From the NCBI RefSeq assembly GCF_032854445.1, contig NC_088307.1:3656001-3720000 (forward strand): DNA of 64,000 nucleotides, in the 5' to 3' direction. A program made the position numbers and the translations under genes. This document shows, piece after piece, positions 54,801 to 64,000 of this stretch (position 1 is the stretch's first letter; each line of letters begins with the position of its first letter). The notes below the pieces were generated by a model that saw nothing but the letters and a program-made list of their open reading frames with translations, was not told the origin of the DNA and searched no databases. The DNA is from Liolophura sinensis. Lineage: Eukaryota > Mollusca > Polyplacophora > Chitonida > Chitonidae.

Positions 54801-57800
54801 CTCGTATACACCTCAATGTGAGGTATAGATGAGGTGTATATTTGGTGTATGCCTCATGTACATCTCAGTGTGAGGATTAGATGAGGTGTATATTTGGTGT
54901 ATGCCTTGTGTACACCACAGTGTGAGATATAGATGAGGTGTATATGTGGTGTATGCCTTGTGTACACCTCAGTGTGAGATATAGATGAGGTGTATATGGG
55001 GTGCATGCCTTGTGTACACCTCAGTGTGATGTTAAGATGAGGTGTATATGGGGTGGATGACTTGTGTACACCTCAGTGTGATGTTAAGATGAGGTGTATA
55101 TGGGGTGTATGCCTTGTGTACACCTCAATGTGAGGTTAAGATGACATGTATATGGGGTGGATGACTTGTGTACACCTCAGTGTGAGGTTAAGATTAGGGT
55201 GTATATGTGGTTGTATGCCTTGTGTACACCTTAGTCTGAGGTTAAGATGAAGTGTATATGTGGTGTATGCCTTGTGTACACCTCAGTGTGAAATATAGAT
55301 GAGGTGTATATGGGGTGCATGCCTTGTGTACACCTCAGTGTGATGTTAAGATGAGGTGTATATGGGGTGGATGACTTGTGTACACCTCAGTGTGATGTTA
55401 AGATGAGGTGTATATGGGGTGTATGCCTTGTGTACACCTCAATGTGAGGTTAAGATGACATGTATATGGGGTGGATGACTTGTGTACACCTCAGTGTGAG
55501 GTTAAGATGAAGTGTGTATGGGGTGTATGCCTTGTGTACACCTCAGTGTGATGTTAGATGAGGTGTATATGGGGTGGATGACTTGTGTACATCTCAGCGT
55601 GATGTTAAGATGAGGTGTATATGGGGTGGATGACCTTAGTGTGAGGTTAAGATGAAGTGTATATGGGGTGTATGCCTTGTGTACACCTCAATGTGAGGTT
55701 AAGATGACATGTATATGGGGTGGATGACTTGTGTACACCTCAGTGTGAGGTTAAGATGAGGTGTATATGGGGTGTATGCCTTGTGTACACCTCAGTGTGA
55801 GGTATAGATGAGGTGTGTATGTGGTGCATGCCTTGTGTATACCTCAGTGTGAGATTAAGATGACGTGTATATGGGGTGGATGACTTGTGTACACCTCATT
55901 GTGGGGTTAAGAGGAGGTGTATATGTGGTGTATGCCTTGTGTATACTTCAGTGTGAGGTATAGATGAGGTGCATCTAGAGTGGGTACCTCGTGTGCACCT
56001 CAGTGTGAGGTAAAGATGAGGTGGATATGGGGTGGATGCCTCGTGTATACCTCAGTGTGAGGTACAGATGAGGTGGATATTGGGTGGATGCCTTGTGTAC
56101 ACCTCAGTGTGAGGTATAGATGAGGTGTTTACAGCGGCAATATGTCTATACATGTACTTCAGACACAGATTAAAAACTTTAAAAAGTTTATGAATGTGAA
56201 ACAGTGTAACCCAGATATACCTCAGCAATTTGGAAAAGAATCAACACTAAGAAGATATACCTCAGGTACACCTCAGAAACTTTAAAAGTTAAGACAAGGA
56301 TAGTCAATGTTCTCCAGGTACACCTTAGCAACTTAAGGGTTTTTTTTTAATAATTAAGTGATGATGTGACACTGAAGTACAGTTATCCACAGGATAATCT
56401 CCTCTGTCACACTTTTATGAACATGAATATTCCAGTCATGTCAAAGTTACATGGATACAAACTTTTTGTTTATTTTTTAGAGACATTTAGTCAGCAACGG
56501 TACTGGCACCATTATGATTAGTAAACATAATTTATAATTGCTGTTGTTATCCATAGGACTTTTATCTTCATAGCTGCAGAATACCTTTATAACAAGTCAA
56601 TGTACCAGTTATCTTAATAGCGATTGACTCATTCATTTACAGGACAAATTCTGCTGTGGTGTTCTGGCAGTGGATGAACCAGTCTTTCAATGCTCTTGTC
56701 AACTACACAAACAGAAACGCAGAATCTGACCTGACAACAAAGTATGTATAAGTGAAATTTCTCCTTGAAACAGTATTTAAATGATACATGAAGAGGAAGA
56801 GAAAGGTTTAAGAAAATAAAGAAAGATATGTGCAACAAAAATCAGAAGCCAATGTTCATTCTTGAGGCTTATTTTATATTTCTTAATAACCCTTCTATTT
56901 TATGCAAATTTTCTGTCAGTAGTCAGAAATTTTGTTTGGATAGCTATAAATGTTGCCATTACCACAGATGTTTTTGAACTGACCGCTGGGTGAAAGCCAT
57001 TTTTATTCCCCAAGAAGAAAGCCAAGGAGTTTTTCTGTTCTTCTATGTGTTACAGCCATATCGTATGCTCTGTATTAATTAAGAAATAAAAACCAAGCAA
57101 TACTGGTATTCTTTAATGTCAGTAAACATCATTTTACCTAAATTGTCTTGTTGGCGTCTGAACTCAAGCTTAATTAGAATATGTAAAATAGCTTCCTCAC
57201 CTTTGTTCTGCTTTTTATATGACTTTAATATAAGTTAATATATTATAACTTAATATAAGTTATTGTCCATTTGTCTGTCTGTCTGTCCATAATCATTTTG
57301 GCTTTCATTTTAGAATTCTGGAGTTCATTCATTGTTGTCCCAGAACAGAAGCCTATCAAAAATGAGTCACATTTCTTTGAAATTTACGCATTAACACACC
57401 TGTTTGCGATGTATTGCTTTTTCATGTTAACACTGTATGGGAAGAACTGCTTCACTGTATAATAAAAGGATTACAGAATCGACACTGATTGGTTGACAGT
57501 GAAGATAGGGGTTTCCTGGGTTAAAACCTGCAGCTTTGGCTGTGTTTAAATAAAAGAGCCTTGGCTAAAATTCAGCTCAGGCTTACACTAGCCAATCATA
57601 AACGATTCTATATGCCTTTAACAGATTGTAACAAAGCAGTCCTTTGCATTGATTTGCTCATCAAAACTAATTAAGTCTGATGACATTGCCTTGTTATTCA
57701 CTTTGCCTTGATGGGCACATCTTGGCGGCCTCTGTGAACGAGGGGGTTAGCATCCCGGCATGGCGCAATGACCCAGGAGCCTCTCACCAATGCAGTTGCT

Positions 57801-60800
57801 GTGAGCTCAAGACCAGCTCATGCTGGCTTCCTCTAAGACTGTACGTGGGAAGGTCTGTCAGCAACCTGCGGATGGCCATGAGTTTTCTCCGGGCTCTACC
57901 CGGTTTCCTCGCAACATAATTCTGGCCAAAGTCATATAAGTGAAATATTCATTCTGTCAAATGAGCATGTCTTGATATTCCCCAAACTGCTGTTCAAGTA
58001 CACGTCTAATATAGTTTGTGTTGTTGGAGACAACCACTATACATAACAAGGTATGTTTTTGTGTTGTTTTGAAATGAAGGAAGATCATGGTGGCTTATGT
58101 CAGTGCGACAACCTGTGCTTTGGTGACTGCCTTAGGATTGAAGGGTACGCTGGCCAGGGTAAGTTATACACACCCGTTGCTACTCTACATATTTGACTAT
58201 TTTTACGAAAGCAAATACATGTTAGATTTACTCCCTGTTCGGGCCTCCGTGGCTCAGTCGGTTAGCGTAATGACCCAGGAGTCTCTCACCAATGCGGTCG
58301 CTGTGAGTTCAAGTCCAGCTCATGTTAGCTTCATCTCCGGCCGTGCGTGGGAAGGTTTGTCAGCAACCTGCGGATGGTCGTGGGTTTCCCCCGGGCTCTG
58401 CCTGGTTTCCTTCCACCATAATGCTGGCCGCCGTCGTATAAGTGAAATATTCTTGAGTACGACGTGAAACACCAATCAAATAAATAAATAAAAATAAATA
58501 CTGTTCATGGATGTAGCTTGTACAAGTAATTTGATATTGTATCATAATTTATTCATGTATGAGTCTGCTTGCTTTTCAACGATCCATTACTAACTTTGTT
58601 CAGAAAACTGCATCATTTCTACATTACAGTATGCATGTATCTGCTGTGTGAAAAATCTCACTAAGCTTTTCCCCTGGATATTTACAGCGTGCTCCGCCAA
58701 TGGTGCAGAGATTTGTTCCCTTTGTGGCCGTAGCTTCTGCTAACGTGGTGAACATTCCATTGATGAGACAAAGGTGAGTTTTAACAAGTGTTTTACACCT
58801 GCGTACTCGCTGGCGAATCTATCAGCCTCAAACCAGGCGTACATGTAAATGGACTTTGTGAGTAGGAGTTGATTCAGAGAGCTTCCCTGGAAGCAACCTT
58901 AACCATCCAGTGAGGTGGTTGTTTTAGGATTTACCCAGGCTTGCAATTTTTGACAATTGCCGATTCAAATGGAAAAGTTGATAGATAAAAGACCAAACTC
59001 CACTAACCTGGCTACACTTCCAGTCATCTCAGACCAGTGGACCAGTGCTTATAATTTCGAGCTCTGCAAGGCATGATGTAAGGTTTGATCTTCAAACTCC
59101 CATATTGGTTACAGAGCCAGAAGCCCATACTATGACTGACCACAGATATTAATGACTATAGAGATACTGTGATCTACCTTTTGTAGTGAATTAACAGATG
59201 GAATCGCTGTCTTTGATGAGAATGGCAACAAGATCACAGAATCCAGGGTAAGTTAATATAAAATAAAAAAAGACCTGCGGCAAAGAGAGTAAAACCAGAG
59301 CAAAAGCAGCGTGATTGTGGCAAATTGTCACATTGAATAGTCAGTTTACCTCAGGAGGGGTTTTAGTCCCGACTTTTTATGCATATGCTTAAAAAGTAGT
59401 AATGTAAATGAACCCTAGCACCATGGCGTAATAATTTAAACAGAATTCGGTACAAAAATGCAGTGATGTTAGTTGTTAGTTTAATTTATTAAACATCACT
59501 GGTCTAGAATTACTCAAAATGCTTTTGTAGTCTTCACGTTTAATATATGAAATTCACAATTATATGAAAACAGTGCAAAGGGGCCAGGCCTTTCTCTGTT
59601 TTAATCTCATGAAGTTTGCCACAGTTCTGAATGAAACTCACAACTTGCCATCAATAAACGTCCCAGTCATGAACTGTCAAGAAAGTCGTAAATTTTTTGG
59701 AATTTGGAGAAAAGCCTGAAAAAGTCATGAATTTGTCTTTTTCCCTGGGCATGAGCCTCTATGTACTATGATCATGATGTTTTCTTGCGAAATATCAGTG
59801 GCAACTCAGGCACCTGTGAATCCAACCTTGCTGTATATTCATAATACCAGGTTATGAAATTCTGAAATTTGTTTTAACCTGTGTGTTTTGTCCTGTTTTC
59901 AGTACGCGGCTGTGAAAGGTATCAGCCAGGTGGTGGCTTCTCGTATTGTCATGGCAGCACCGGGAATGAGTGAGTGGCTGCGTAGCTTAGTCACAGCTGT
60001 ATTTGTCCGGATATATTTGTTCACATCTCTAAATTAGTGATTTCAACTCTTATTTAATACAAGTACATGTTTGTATGTAATGATAACAACAACAACATTT
60101 TGATATATGTTATTTTGTGAAACATTTTCACACACTGGTGCTATTAGGTGTAATTACGTATGTGGAATTTTTGTGATTTAAAATCAGTTTAGCCTGCAAG
60201 CCCTTTGTGCAAGTAGCCCTGTCTGTCACAGACTTAAACTTGTCATTCACTATTTTGGCGACATCATAAAGTCAGGAAGCTATTACTGCTTCTAAGGCCT
60301 TGCTGACAAAAAGTCAGGTTCGTTGAAGATCTCTTGTCTTCAACCAATATGGTGTTCATAACTGTGCATTACACGTGGGAAAGTTTGTTAGTGACTTGCC
60401 AAAGGTTGGGGGTTTACCACAGCCACTCCATGTTTCCTTGACCCATAAATCTGACCACCATTGTGTAAGTCAAAGTATGGGAGTTAGGCAGCAATCATAT
60501 CAGACATATGTCAGCAGTCTTAGCAGGTTCTGCTTACCTCAGCGTTCAAAATTAAGGGCCTCTTTATGAGTGCTCTCATGCAAAACTGCACCCATGTTTG
60601 GCCAGTGCATCCAAAAAAGTTAGCCTGTGCAGGGAATTTGTAATTTAGCACACATTTTTTCATTCCAATTCCAGACCTGGTACTTGGCCATGGGCTATGA
60701 TGAAATAAATTCCAAAATAAACTTCATGACCTGTGATGTTATGTTTTCACCCACCCAATGACATGTTACTTTCAGCACTATTGCCATTTTTAATGGAATA

Positions 60801-60875
60801 CCTGGAGAAGTTCCAGTGGATGCAAAGGATGAAAGCCTTCCATGCCCCGCTACAGGTGCTGCTCTGTGGAGCCTT
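51674..60875 (+). CDS. SFXN2: sideroflexin (SFXN2-like), 3'-incomplete in the window
   Basis: Eight coding exons: 51674-51825, 54509-54679, 56643-56741, 58080-58158, 58688-58773, 59187-59247, 59903-59969, 60776-60875, all with GT-AG borders and matching phases. They give about 271 residues of an expected ~320. Diagnostic parts are [76 protein letters not shown] and [12 protein letters not shown]. Sideroflexins are multi-pass inner mitochondrial membrane proteins; SFXN1/3 carry serine into mitochondria, and SFXN2 is linked to iron and haem homeostasis. QVPGG and ENG-NKI details favour SFXN2, but a tree is needed. The ATG choice rests on the SPRWDQ distance; a non-coding exon probably precedes it. 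The last exon is beyond 64000. Confidence 0.93.
52060..52500. mobile_element. fold-back element, family 2, copy 3
   Basis: Left arm (TGCATTTATTTTATTAGATT, GGCGTTCAAACATTTGAATT) and right arm (TCAAATATTTGATTGCCTTT, AATAAATGAAAGTATTTTTA) are imperfect reverse complements over about 110 bp around a ~180-bp centre. Confidence 0.65.
52790..54260 (+). repeat. composite dispersed repeat, copy C
   Basis: Matches 8030-9180: TAGTATTCCAGAATGTTCTA AAAAA, CATACCATCG, CGTCCTGCATGG, TTGGCCAGTTCATAACGGCT TC, ACATGGCTACTC. Differs by the 47-bp array and by having one copy of the block duplicated in copy A. Confidence 0.8.
53056..53525 (+). repeat. 47-bp minisatellite, ten units
   Basis: CCTGATATAGAACCACAGAG TATCAGCTCTGTTCCATGTT CAGAACG at exact 47-bp spacing. 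Composite repeat copy A has one related unit at this position (8262-8305). Confidence 0.95.
54509..54679 (+). CDS. SFXN2: sideroflexin coding exon 2
   Basis: Acceptor CCTTTTTCCCCAG. Encodes [20 protein letters not shown] to [10 protein letters not shown]. Donor AA|GTGAGT. Confidence 0.95.
54780..56130 (+). repeat. 52-bp minisatellite in sideroflexin intron
   Basis: About 26 units of GATGAGGTGTATATGGGGTG plus TATGCCTTGTGTACACCTCA GTGTGAGGTTAA. GTATGCCTTG and GGATGACTTG variants alternate in places, indicating higher-order (two-unit) amplification. Confidence 0.95.
56643..56741 (+). CDS. SFXN2: sideroflexin coding exon 3
   Basis: Acceptor CATTCATTTACAG. Encodes [20 protein letters not shown] to ESDLTT. 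Donor AAA|GTATGT. Confidence 0.95.
56760..57720. other. sideroflexin intron, no feature seen
   Basis: AT-rich intron sequence with only short chance ORFs. Confidence 0.6.
57722..57952 (+). mobile_element. SINE, near full length without tail, in intron
   Basis: GGCGGCCTCTGTG head, AATGACCCAGGAGCCTCTCA, AACCTGCGGATGGCCATGAG, ending GTGAAATATTCATTC. Confidence 0.85.
58080..58158 (+). CDS. SFXN2: sideroflexin coding exon 4
   Basis: Encodes [19 protein letters not shown] to GTLAR, a probable membrane segment. The AG at 58078-58079 is chosen over AG at 58083-58084 because only it keeps the frame. Confidence 0.88.
58241..58500 (+). mobile_element. SINE, full-length reference copy, in intron
   Basis: GGGCCTCCGTGGCTCAGTCG GTTAGCG (A box), GTGAGTTCAAGTCC (B box), CCTGCGGATGGTCGTGGG, CTGGCCGCCGTCGTATAAG, CACCAATCAAATAAATAA. 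The most complete copy in the window. Confidence 0.95.
58688..58773 (+). CDS. SFXN2: sideroflexin coding exon 5
   Basis: Encodes [19 protein letters not shown] to IPLMRQ. Donor AAAG|GTGAGT. Confidence 0.95.
59187..59247 (+). CDS. SFXN2: sideroflexin coding exon 6
   Basis: Encodes [20 protein letters not shown] after acceptor CCTTTTGTAG. Confidence 0.93.
59250..59900. other. sideroflexin intron, no feature seen
   Basis: No repeat or ORF supported. Confidence 0.6.
59903..59969 (+). CDS. SFXN2: sideroflexin coding exon 7
   Basis: Encodes [22 protein letters not shown]. Acceptor GTCCTGTTTTCAG, donor A|GTGAGT. Confidence 0.95.
60776..60875 (+). CDS. SFXN2: sideroflexin coding exon 8 (last in window)
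   Basis: Encodes [19 protein letters not shown] to [11 protein letters not shown]. Donor TT|GTAAGT. The C-terminal ~50 residues are not found before 64000. Confidence 0.95.
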
Positions 60876-60996
60876 GTAAGTCTGGCCAACCTTATGGAGT
60901 TAAGGACACAAACAAATATTATACCATCCAGCTTAAAGCATGCAATTCTACACTGGCACACTTGTTGATCTCCACTATCATTCTCCTAACCCTTGT

Positions 60997-61153
60997 CCGG
61001 CCGTACGTGGGAAGGTCTGCCAGCAGCCTGCGGATGGTTGTGGGTTTCCCCCGGGTTTTGCCCGGTTTCCAACCACCACAATGCTGGCAGCCATCGTATA
61101 AGTGAAATATTGTTGAGTACTGCGTAAAACACCAATCAAATAAATAAATAAAT
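60997..61153 (+). mobile_element. SINE, 5'-truncated, in sideroflexin intron
   Basis: CCGGCCGTACGTGGGAAGGT to AACACCAATCAAATAAATAA. Confidence 0.92.
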
Positions 61154-61159
61154 CCTCGC

Positions 61160-61605
61160 CCTGGTGTGCTGATGGTGTACATGCAGATTTTGTATGATGT
61201 ATTTCATGATTCACAAGCCCGCATGAACATTCTACCAGTGTTTCATAATCATACCTTAAGTTCACCAGAGGCACACCACTAGCTAGCTAGAGGCCTGCTA
61301 TTATTCAGAACTAAAAAAAATTTTAAAAAAGTAATTCACTAAAAACCTAAAATCTAAGCGTGGTATGAAGCTAAATTCACCATTAGCTGACTTGTAGGTT
61401 TCAAGCACTCTGCTACTTTTAACCTAGCATTTATATGCCAACTGTAGTTAATGGTGAATGATGACTGTACATATACTTGTAGTGACCAACATATCATGGT
61501 ACAGCTGTTCCCCTTCCATTCCGTATGCACACCACTAATAGCTAGGCTGTCAGTGTATCAGTGTATCAGGGGATGCAGTGATGGACTCAGATCCACCTCG
61601 GTCTT
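61160..61605. other. no feature seen
   Basis: I looked for the missing sideroflexin exon in all plus-strand frames here and did not find it. Confidence 0.5.
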
Positions 61606-61606
61606 C

Positions 61607-61930
61607 TTTCAGGCTCTGTTTGGTGTTCCTCCAGGTATTACTTAGTTTTCCTCCAGGTTCTGGCTGGTTTTGTCCTGGTTCTGCTTGGTTTTCCACCTGG
61701 TTTTGCATGGTTTTCCTCTCAGTTCTCCTTGGTTTCCACCTGGTTCAGCTTGGTTTTCCATTTGGTTCGGCTTGGTTTTCCACCTGGTTCTCCTTGGTTT
61801 TCCTCTCAGTTCTCCTTGGTTTCCACCTGGTTCTGATTGGTTTTTCACCTGATTCTGCTTAGTTTTCCTCTCAATTCTGCTTAGTTTTCCACCAGGCTCA
61901 AGTTGGTTAACCTCCTCTCTCTGTTTGGTT
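61607..61930 (+). repeat. TGGTTTTCC-type short tandem repeats
   Basis: Imperfect units of GGTTTTCCACCTGGTTCTGC TTGG (about 22-24 bp). Apparently the precursor of, or related to, the adjoining 66-bp array. Confidence 0.85.
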
Positions 61931-61939
61931 TTCTGTTGA

Positions 61940-64000
61940 GTTTTCCTGAATTCTCTGCTTGGTTTTCTTCCCTGTTCTGGTTGGCATTCCCCCAGGGTCT
62001 GATGAGTTTTCCTCCATCATCTGCATGGTTTTCATCCCTGTTCTACTTGGTGTTCCTCAAGGTTCTGCTGCATTTTCCTGAATTCTCTGCTTGGTTTTCC
62101 TTCCTGTTCTACTTGGCGTTTCTTCAGGGTCTGCTGCATTTTCCTGAATTCTCTGCTTGGTTTTCCTCCCTGTTCTGCTTGGCATTCCTCAAGGGTCTGC
62201 TGCATTTTCCTGAATTCTCTGCTTGGTTTTCCTTCCTGTTCTACTTGGCGTTTCTCCAGGGTCTGCTGCATTTTCCTGAATTCTCTGCTTGGTTTTCCTC
62301 CCTGTTCTACTTGGTGTTTCTCCAGGGTCTGCTGCATTTTCCTGAATTCTCTGCTTGGTTTTCCTTCCTGTTCTAATTGGCGTTTCTCCAGGGTCTGCTG
62401 CATTTTCCTGAATTCTCTGTTTGGTTTTCCTCCCTGTTCTGCTTGACGTTTCTCCAGGGTCTGCTGCATTTTCCTCCTTGGTTTTCCACCCGGTCCTGGT
62501 TGCCGTTCCTCCAGGGTCTGCTGCATTTTCCTGAATTCTCTGCTTGGTTTTCTTCCCTCTTCTGCTTGGCGTTCCTCCAGGGTCTGCTGCATTTTCCTGA
62601 ATTCTCTGTTTGGTTTTCCTCCCTGTTCTGCTTGGCATTCCTCCAGGGTCTGCTGCATTTTCCTCCTTGGTTTTCCTCTCGGTTCTGGTTGCCATTCCTC
62701 CAGGGTCTGCTGCATTTTCCTGAATTCTCTGCTTGGTTTTCCTCCCTGTTCTGCTTGGCATTCCTCCAGGGTCTGCTGCATTTTCCTGAATTCTCTGCTT
62801 GGTTTTCCTCCCTGTTCTACTTGACGTTTCTCCAGGGTCTGCTGCATTTTCCTGAATTCTCTGCTTGGTTTTCCTCCCTGTTCTACTTGACGTTTCTCCA
62901 GGGTCTGCTGCATTTTCCTGAATTCTCTGCTTGGTTTTCCTCCCTGTTCTGGTTGGCATTCCTCCAGGGTCTGCTACATTTTCCTGAATTTTCTGCTTGG
63001 TTTTCCTCCCTGTTCTACTTGGTGTTTCTCCAGGGTCTACTGCATTTTCCTGAATTCTCTGCTTGGTTTTCCTTCCTGTTCTACTTGGCGTTTCTCCAGG
63101 GTCTGCTGCATTTTTCTGAATTCTCTGTTTGGTTTTCCTCCCTGTTCTGCTTGGCATTCCTCAAGGGTCTGCTGCATTTTCCTGAATTCTCTGCTTGGTT
63201 TTCCTCCCTGTTCTACTTGACGTTTCTCCAGGGTCTGCTGCATTTTCCTGAATTCTCTGCTTGGTTTTCCTCCCTGTTCTACTTGACGTTTCTCCAGGGT
63301 CTGCTGCATTTTCCTGAATTCTCTGCTTGGTTTTCCTCCCTGTTCTGGTTGGCGTTCCTCCAGGGTCTGCTACATTTTCCTGAATTCTCTGCTTGGTTTT
63401 CCTCCCTGTTCTACTTGGTGTTTCTCCAGGGTCTGCTGCATTTTCCTGAATTCTCTGCTTGGTTTTCCTTCCTGTTCTACTTGGCGTTTCTCCAGGGTCT
63501 GCTGCATTTTCCTGAATTCTCTGTTTGGTTTTCCTCCCTGTTCTGCTTGGCATTCCTCAAGGGTCTGCTGCATTTTCCTGAATTCTCTGCTTGGTTTTCC
63601 TCCCTGTTCTACTTGACGTTTCTCCAGGGTCTGCTGCATTTTCCTGAATTCTCTGCTTGGTTTTCCTCCCTGTTCTACTTGACGTTTCTCCAGGGTCTGC
63701 TGCATTTTCCTGAATTCTCTGCTTGGTTTTCCTCCCTGTTCTACTTGGTGTTTCTCCAGGGTCTGCTGCATTTTCCTGAATTCTCTGCTTGGTTTTCCTC
63801 CCTGTTCTACTTGACGTTTCTCCAGGGTCTGCTGCATTTTCCTGAATTCTGTGTTTGGTTTTCCTCCCTGTTCTACTTGGTGTTTCTCCAGGGTCTGCTG
63901 CATTTTCCTGAATTCTCTGTTTGGTTTTCCTCCCTGTTCTGCTTGGCATTCCTCAAGGGTCTGCTGCATTTTCCTGAATTCTCTGCTTGGTTTTCCTCCC
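61940..64000 (+). repeat. 66-bp minisatellite running off the window end
   Basis: About 30 units of CTGCTTGGTTTTCCTCCCTG, TTCTACTTGACGTTTCTCCA, GGGTCTGCTGCATTTTCCTG, AATTCT. Period 66 bp (3 x 22) keeps two minus-strand frames open, giving repeat ORFs up to 322 aa (a 22-residue MQQTLEKRQVEQGGKPSREF RK-type unit). Position suggests an intron of the sideroflexin gene. Some units are shortened. Confidence 0.95.

Noticed and set aside
58241-58315. Functional tRNA gene
   Set aside because: A- and B-box-like sequences are present but the cloverleaf is incomplete and the unit continues into the SINE 3' domain.
61160-61605. Missing last sideroflexin exon
   Set aside because: No frame here encodes a plausible C-terminus; the exon is inferred to lie beyond the window.
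62032-63969. Repeat ORFs of up to 322 codons on the minus strand as a real gene
   Set aside because: Two overlapping frames are equally open, as expected of a 66-bp tandem repeat. Kept only as a low-probability finding.

Overview
This window is animal nuclear DNA: intron-rich, AT-rich, crowded with transposons and minisatellites, and with no bacterial-style gene organisation. A tRNA-derived SINE family with a conserved 3' domain and an (AAAT)n tail, a K02A2.6-type Ty3/Gypsy element, Tc1-like elements and a Polinton-type element together suggest a marine lophotrochozoan, most probably a mollusc. The species cannot be fixed from the sequence alone.

Layout. 1-9.9 kb: mostly non-genic, with one convincing terminal exon of an unidentified gene (2463-2615), a TTAA-flanked MITE, a dispersed GC-rich repeat in inverted orientation, a palindrome-containing minisatellite, and copy A of a long composite dispersed repeat. 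9.9-18.0 kb: a complete but dead Ty3/Gypsy LTR retrotransposon on the minus strand, with recognisable LTRs, PPT, PBS, gag, protease, RT, RNase H and integrase. It has been hit by two different Tc1-like transposons and lies inside composite repeat copy A. 18-27.5 kb: fold-back elements, SINEs, a second TTAA MITE, and one or two exons of a minus-strand gene with a possible SPRY-like exon. 27.9-34.8 kb: a 6.9 kb degraded, internally deleted Polinton/Maverick-like element whose terminal inverted repeats are built from ~49-bp tandem units. It holds broken remains of a protein-primed type B DNA polymerase, a capsid-like gene, a coiled-coil gene and a Cys-rich gene, and it sits inside copy B of the composite repeat. 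35-42 kb: more fold-back and SINE debris, a 34-bp and a 31-bp array, and long sequence without recognisable genes.

42-64 kb is the host-gene part. A complete six-exon ARL3 gene (small GTPase of cilia, 185 aa) reads on the minus strand with its ATG at 50037. A sideroflexin gene (closest to SFXN2) reads on the plus strand from 51674, with eight coding exons visible and its last ~50 codons beyond the window. The two genes are divergent. The interval between them holds a perfect TGACGTCA site and a near-consensus RFX X-box-like motif close to the ARL3 start. Their introns carry most of the large minisatellites (48, 25, 47, 52 and probably 66 bp units) and many SINEs. Some arrays have unit lengths divisible by three and so create long spurious ORFs.

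The most notable items are the reduced Polinton-like element, the ~200-bp ORF-carrying insert that occurs twice inside it, the chain of nested insertions in one repeat family, and the ARL3/sideroflexin divergent promoter.
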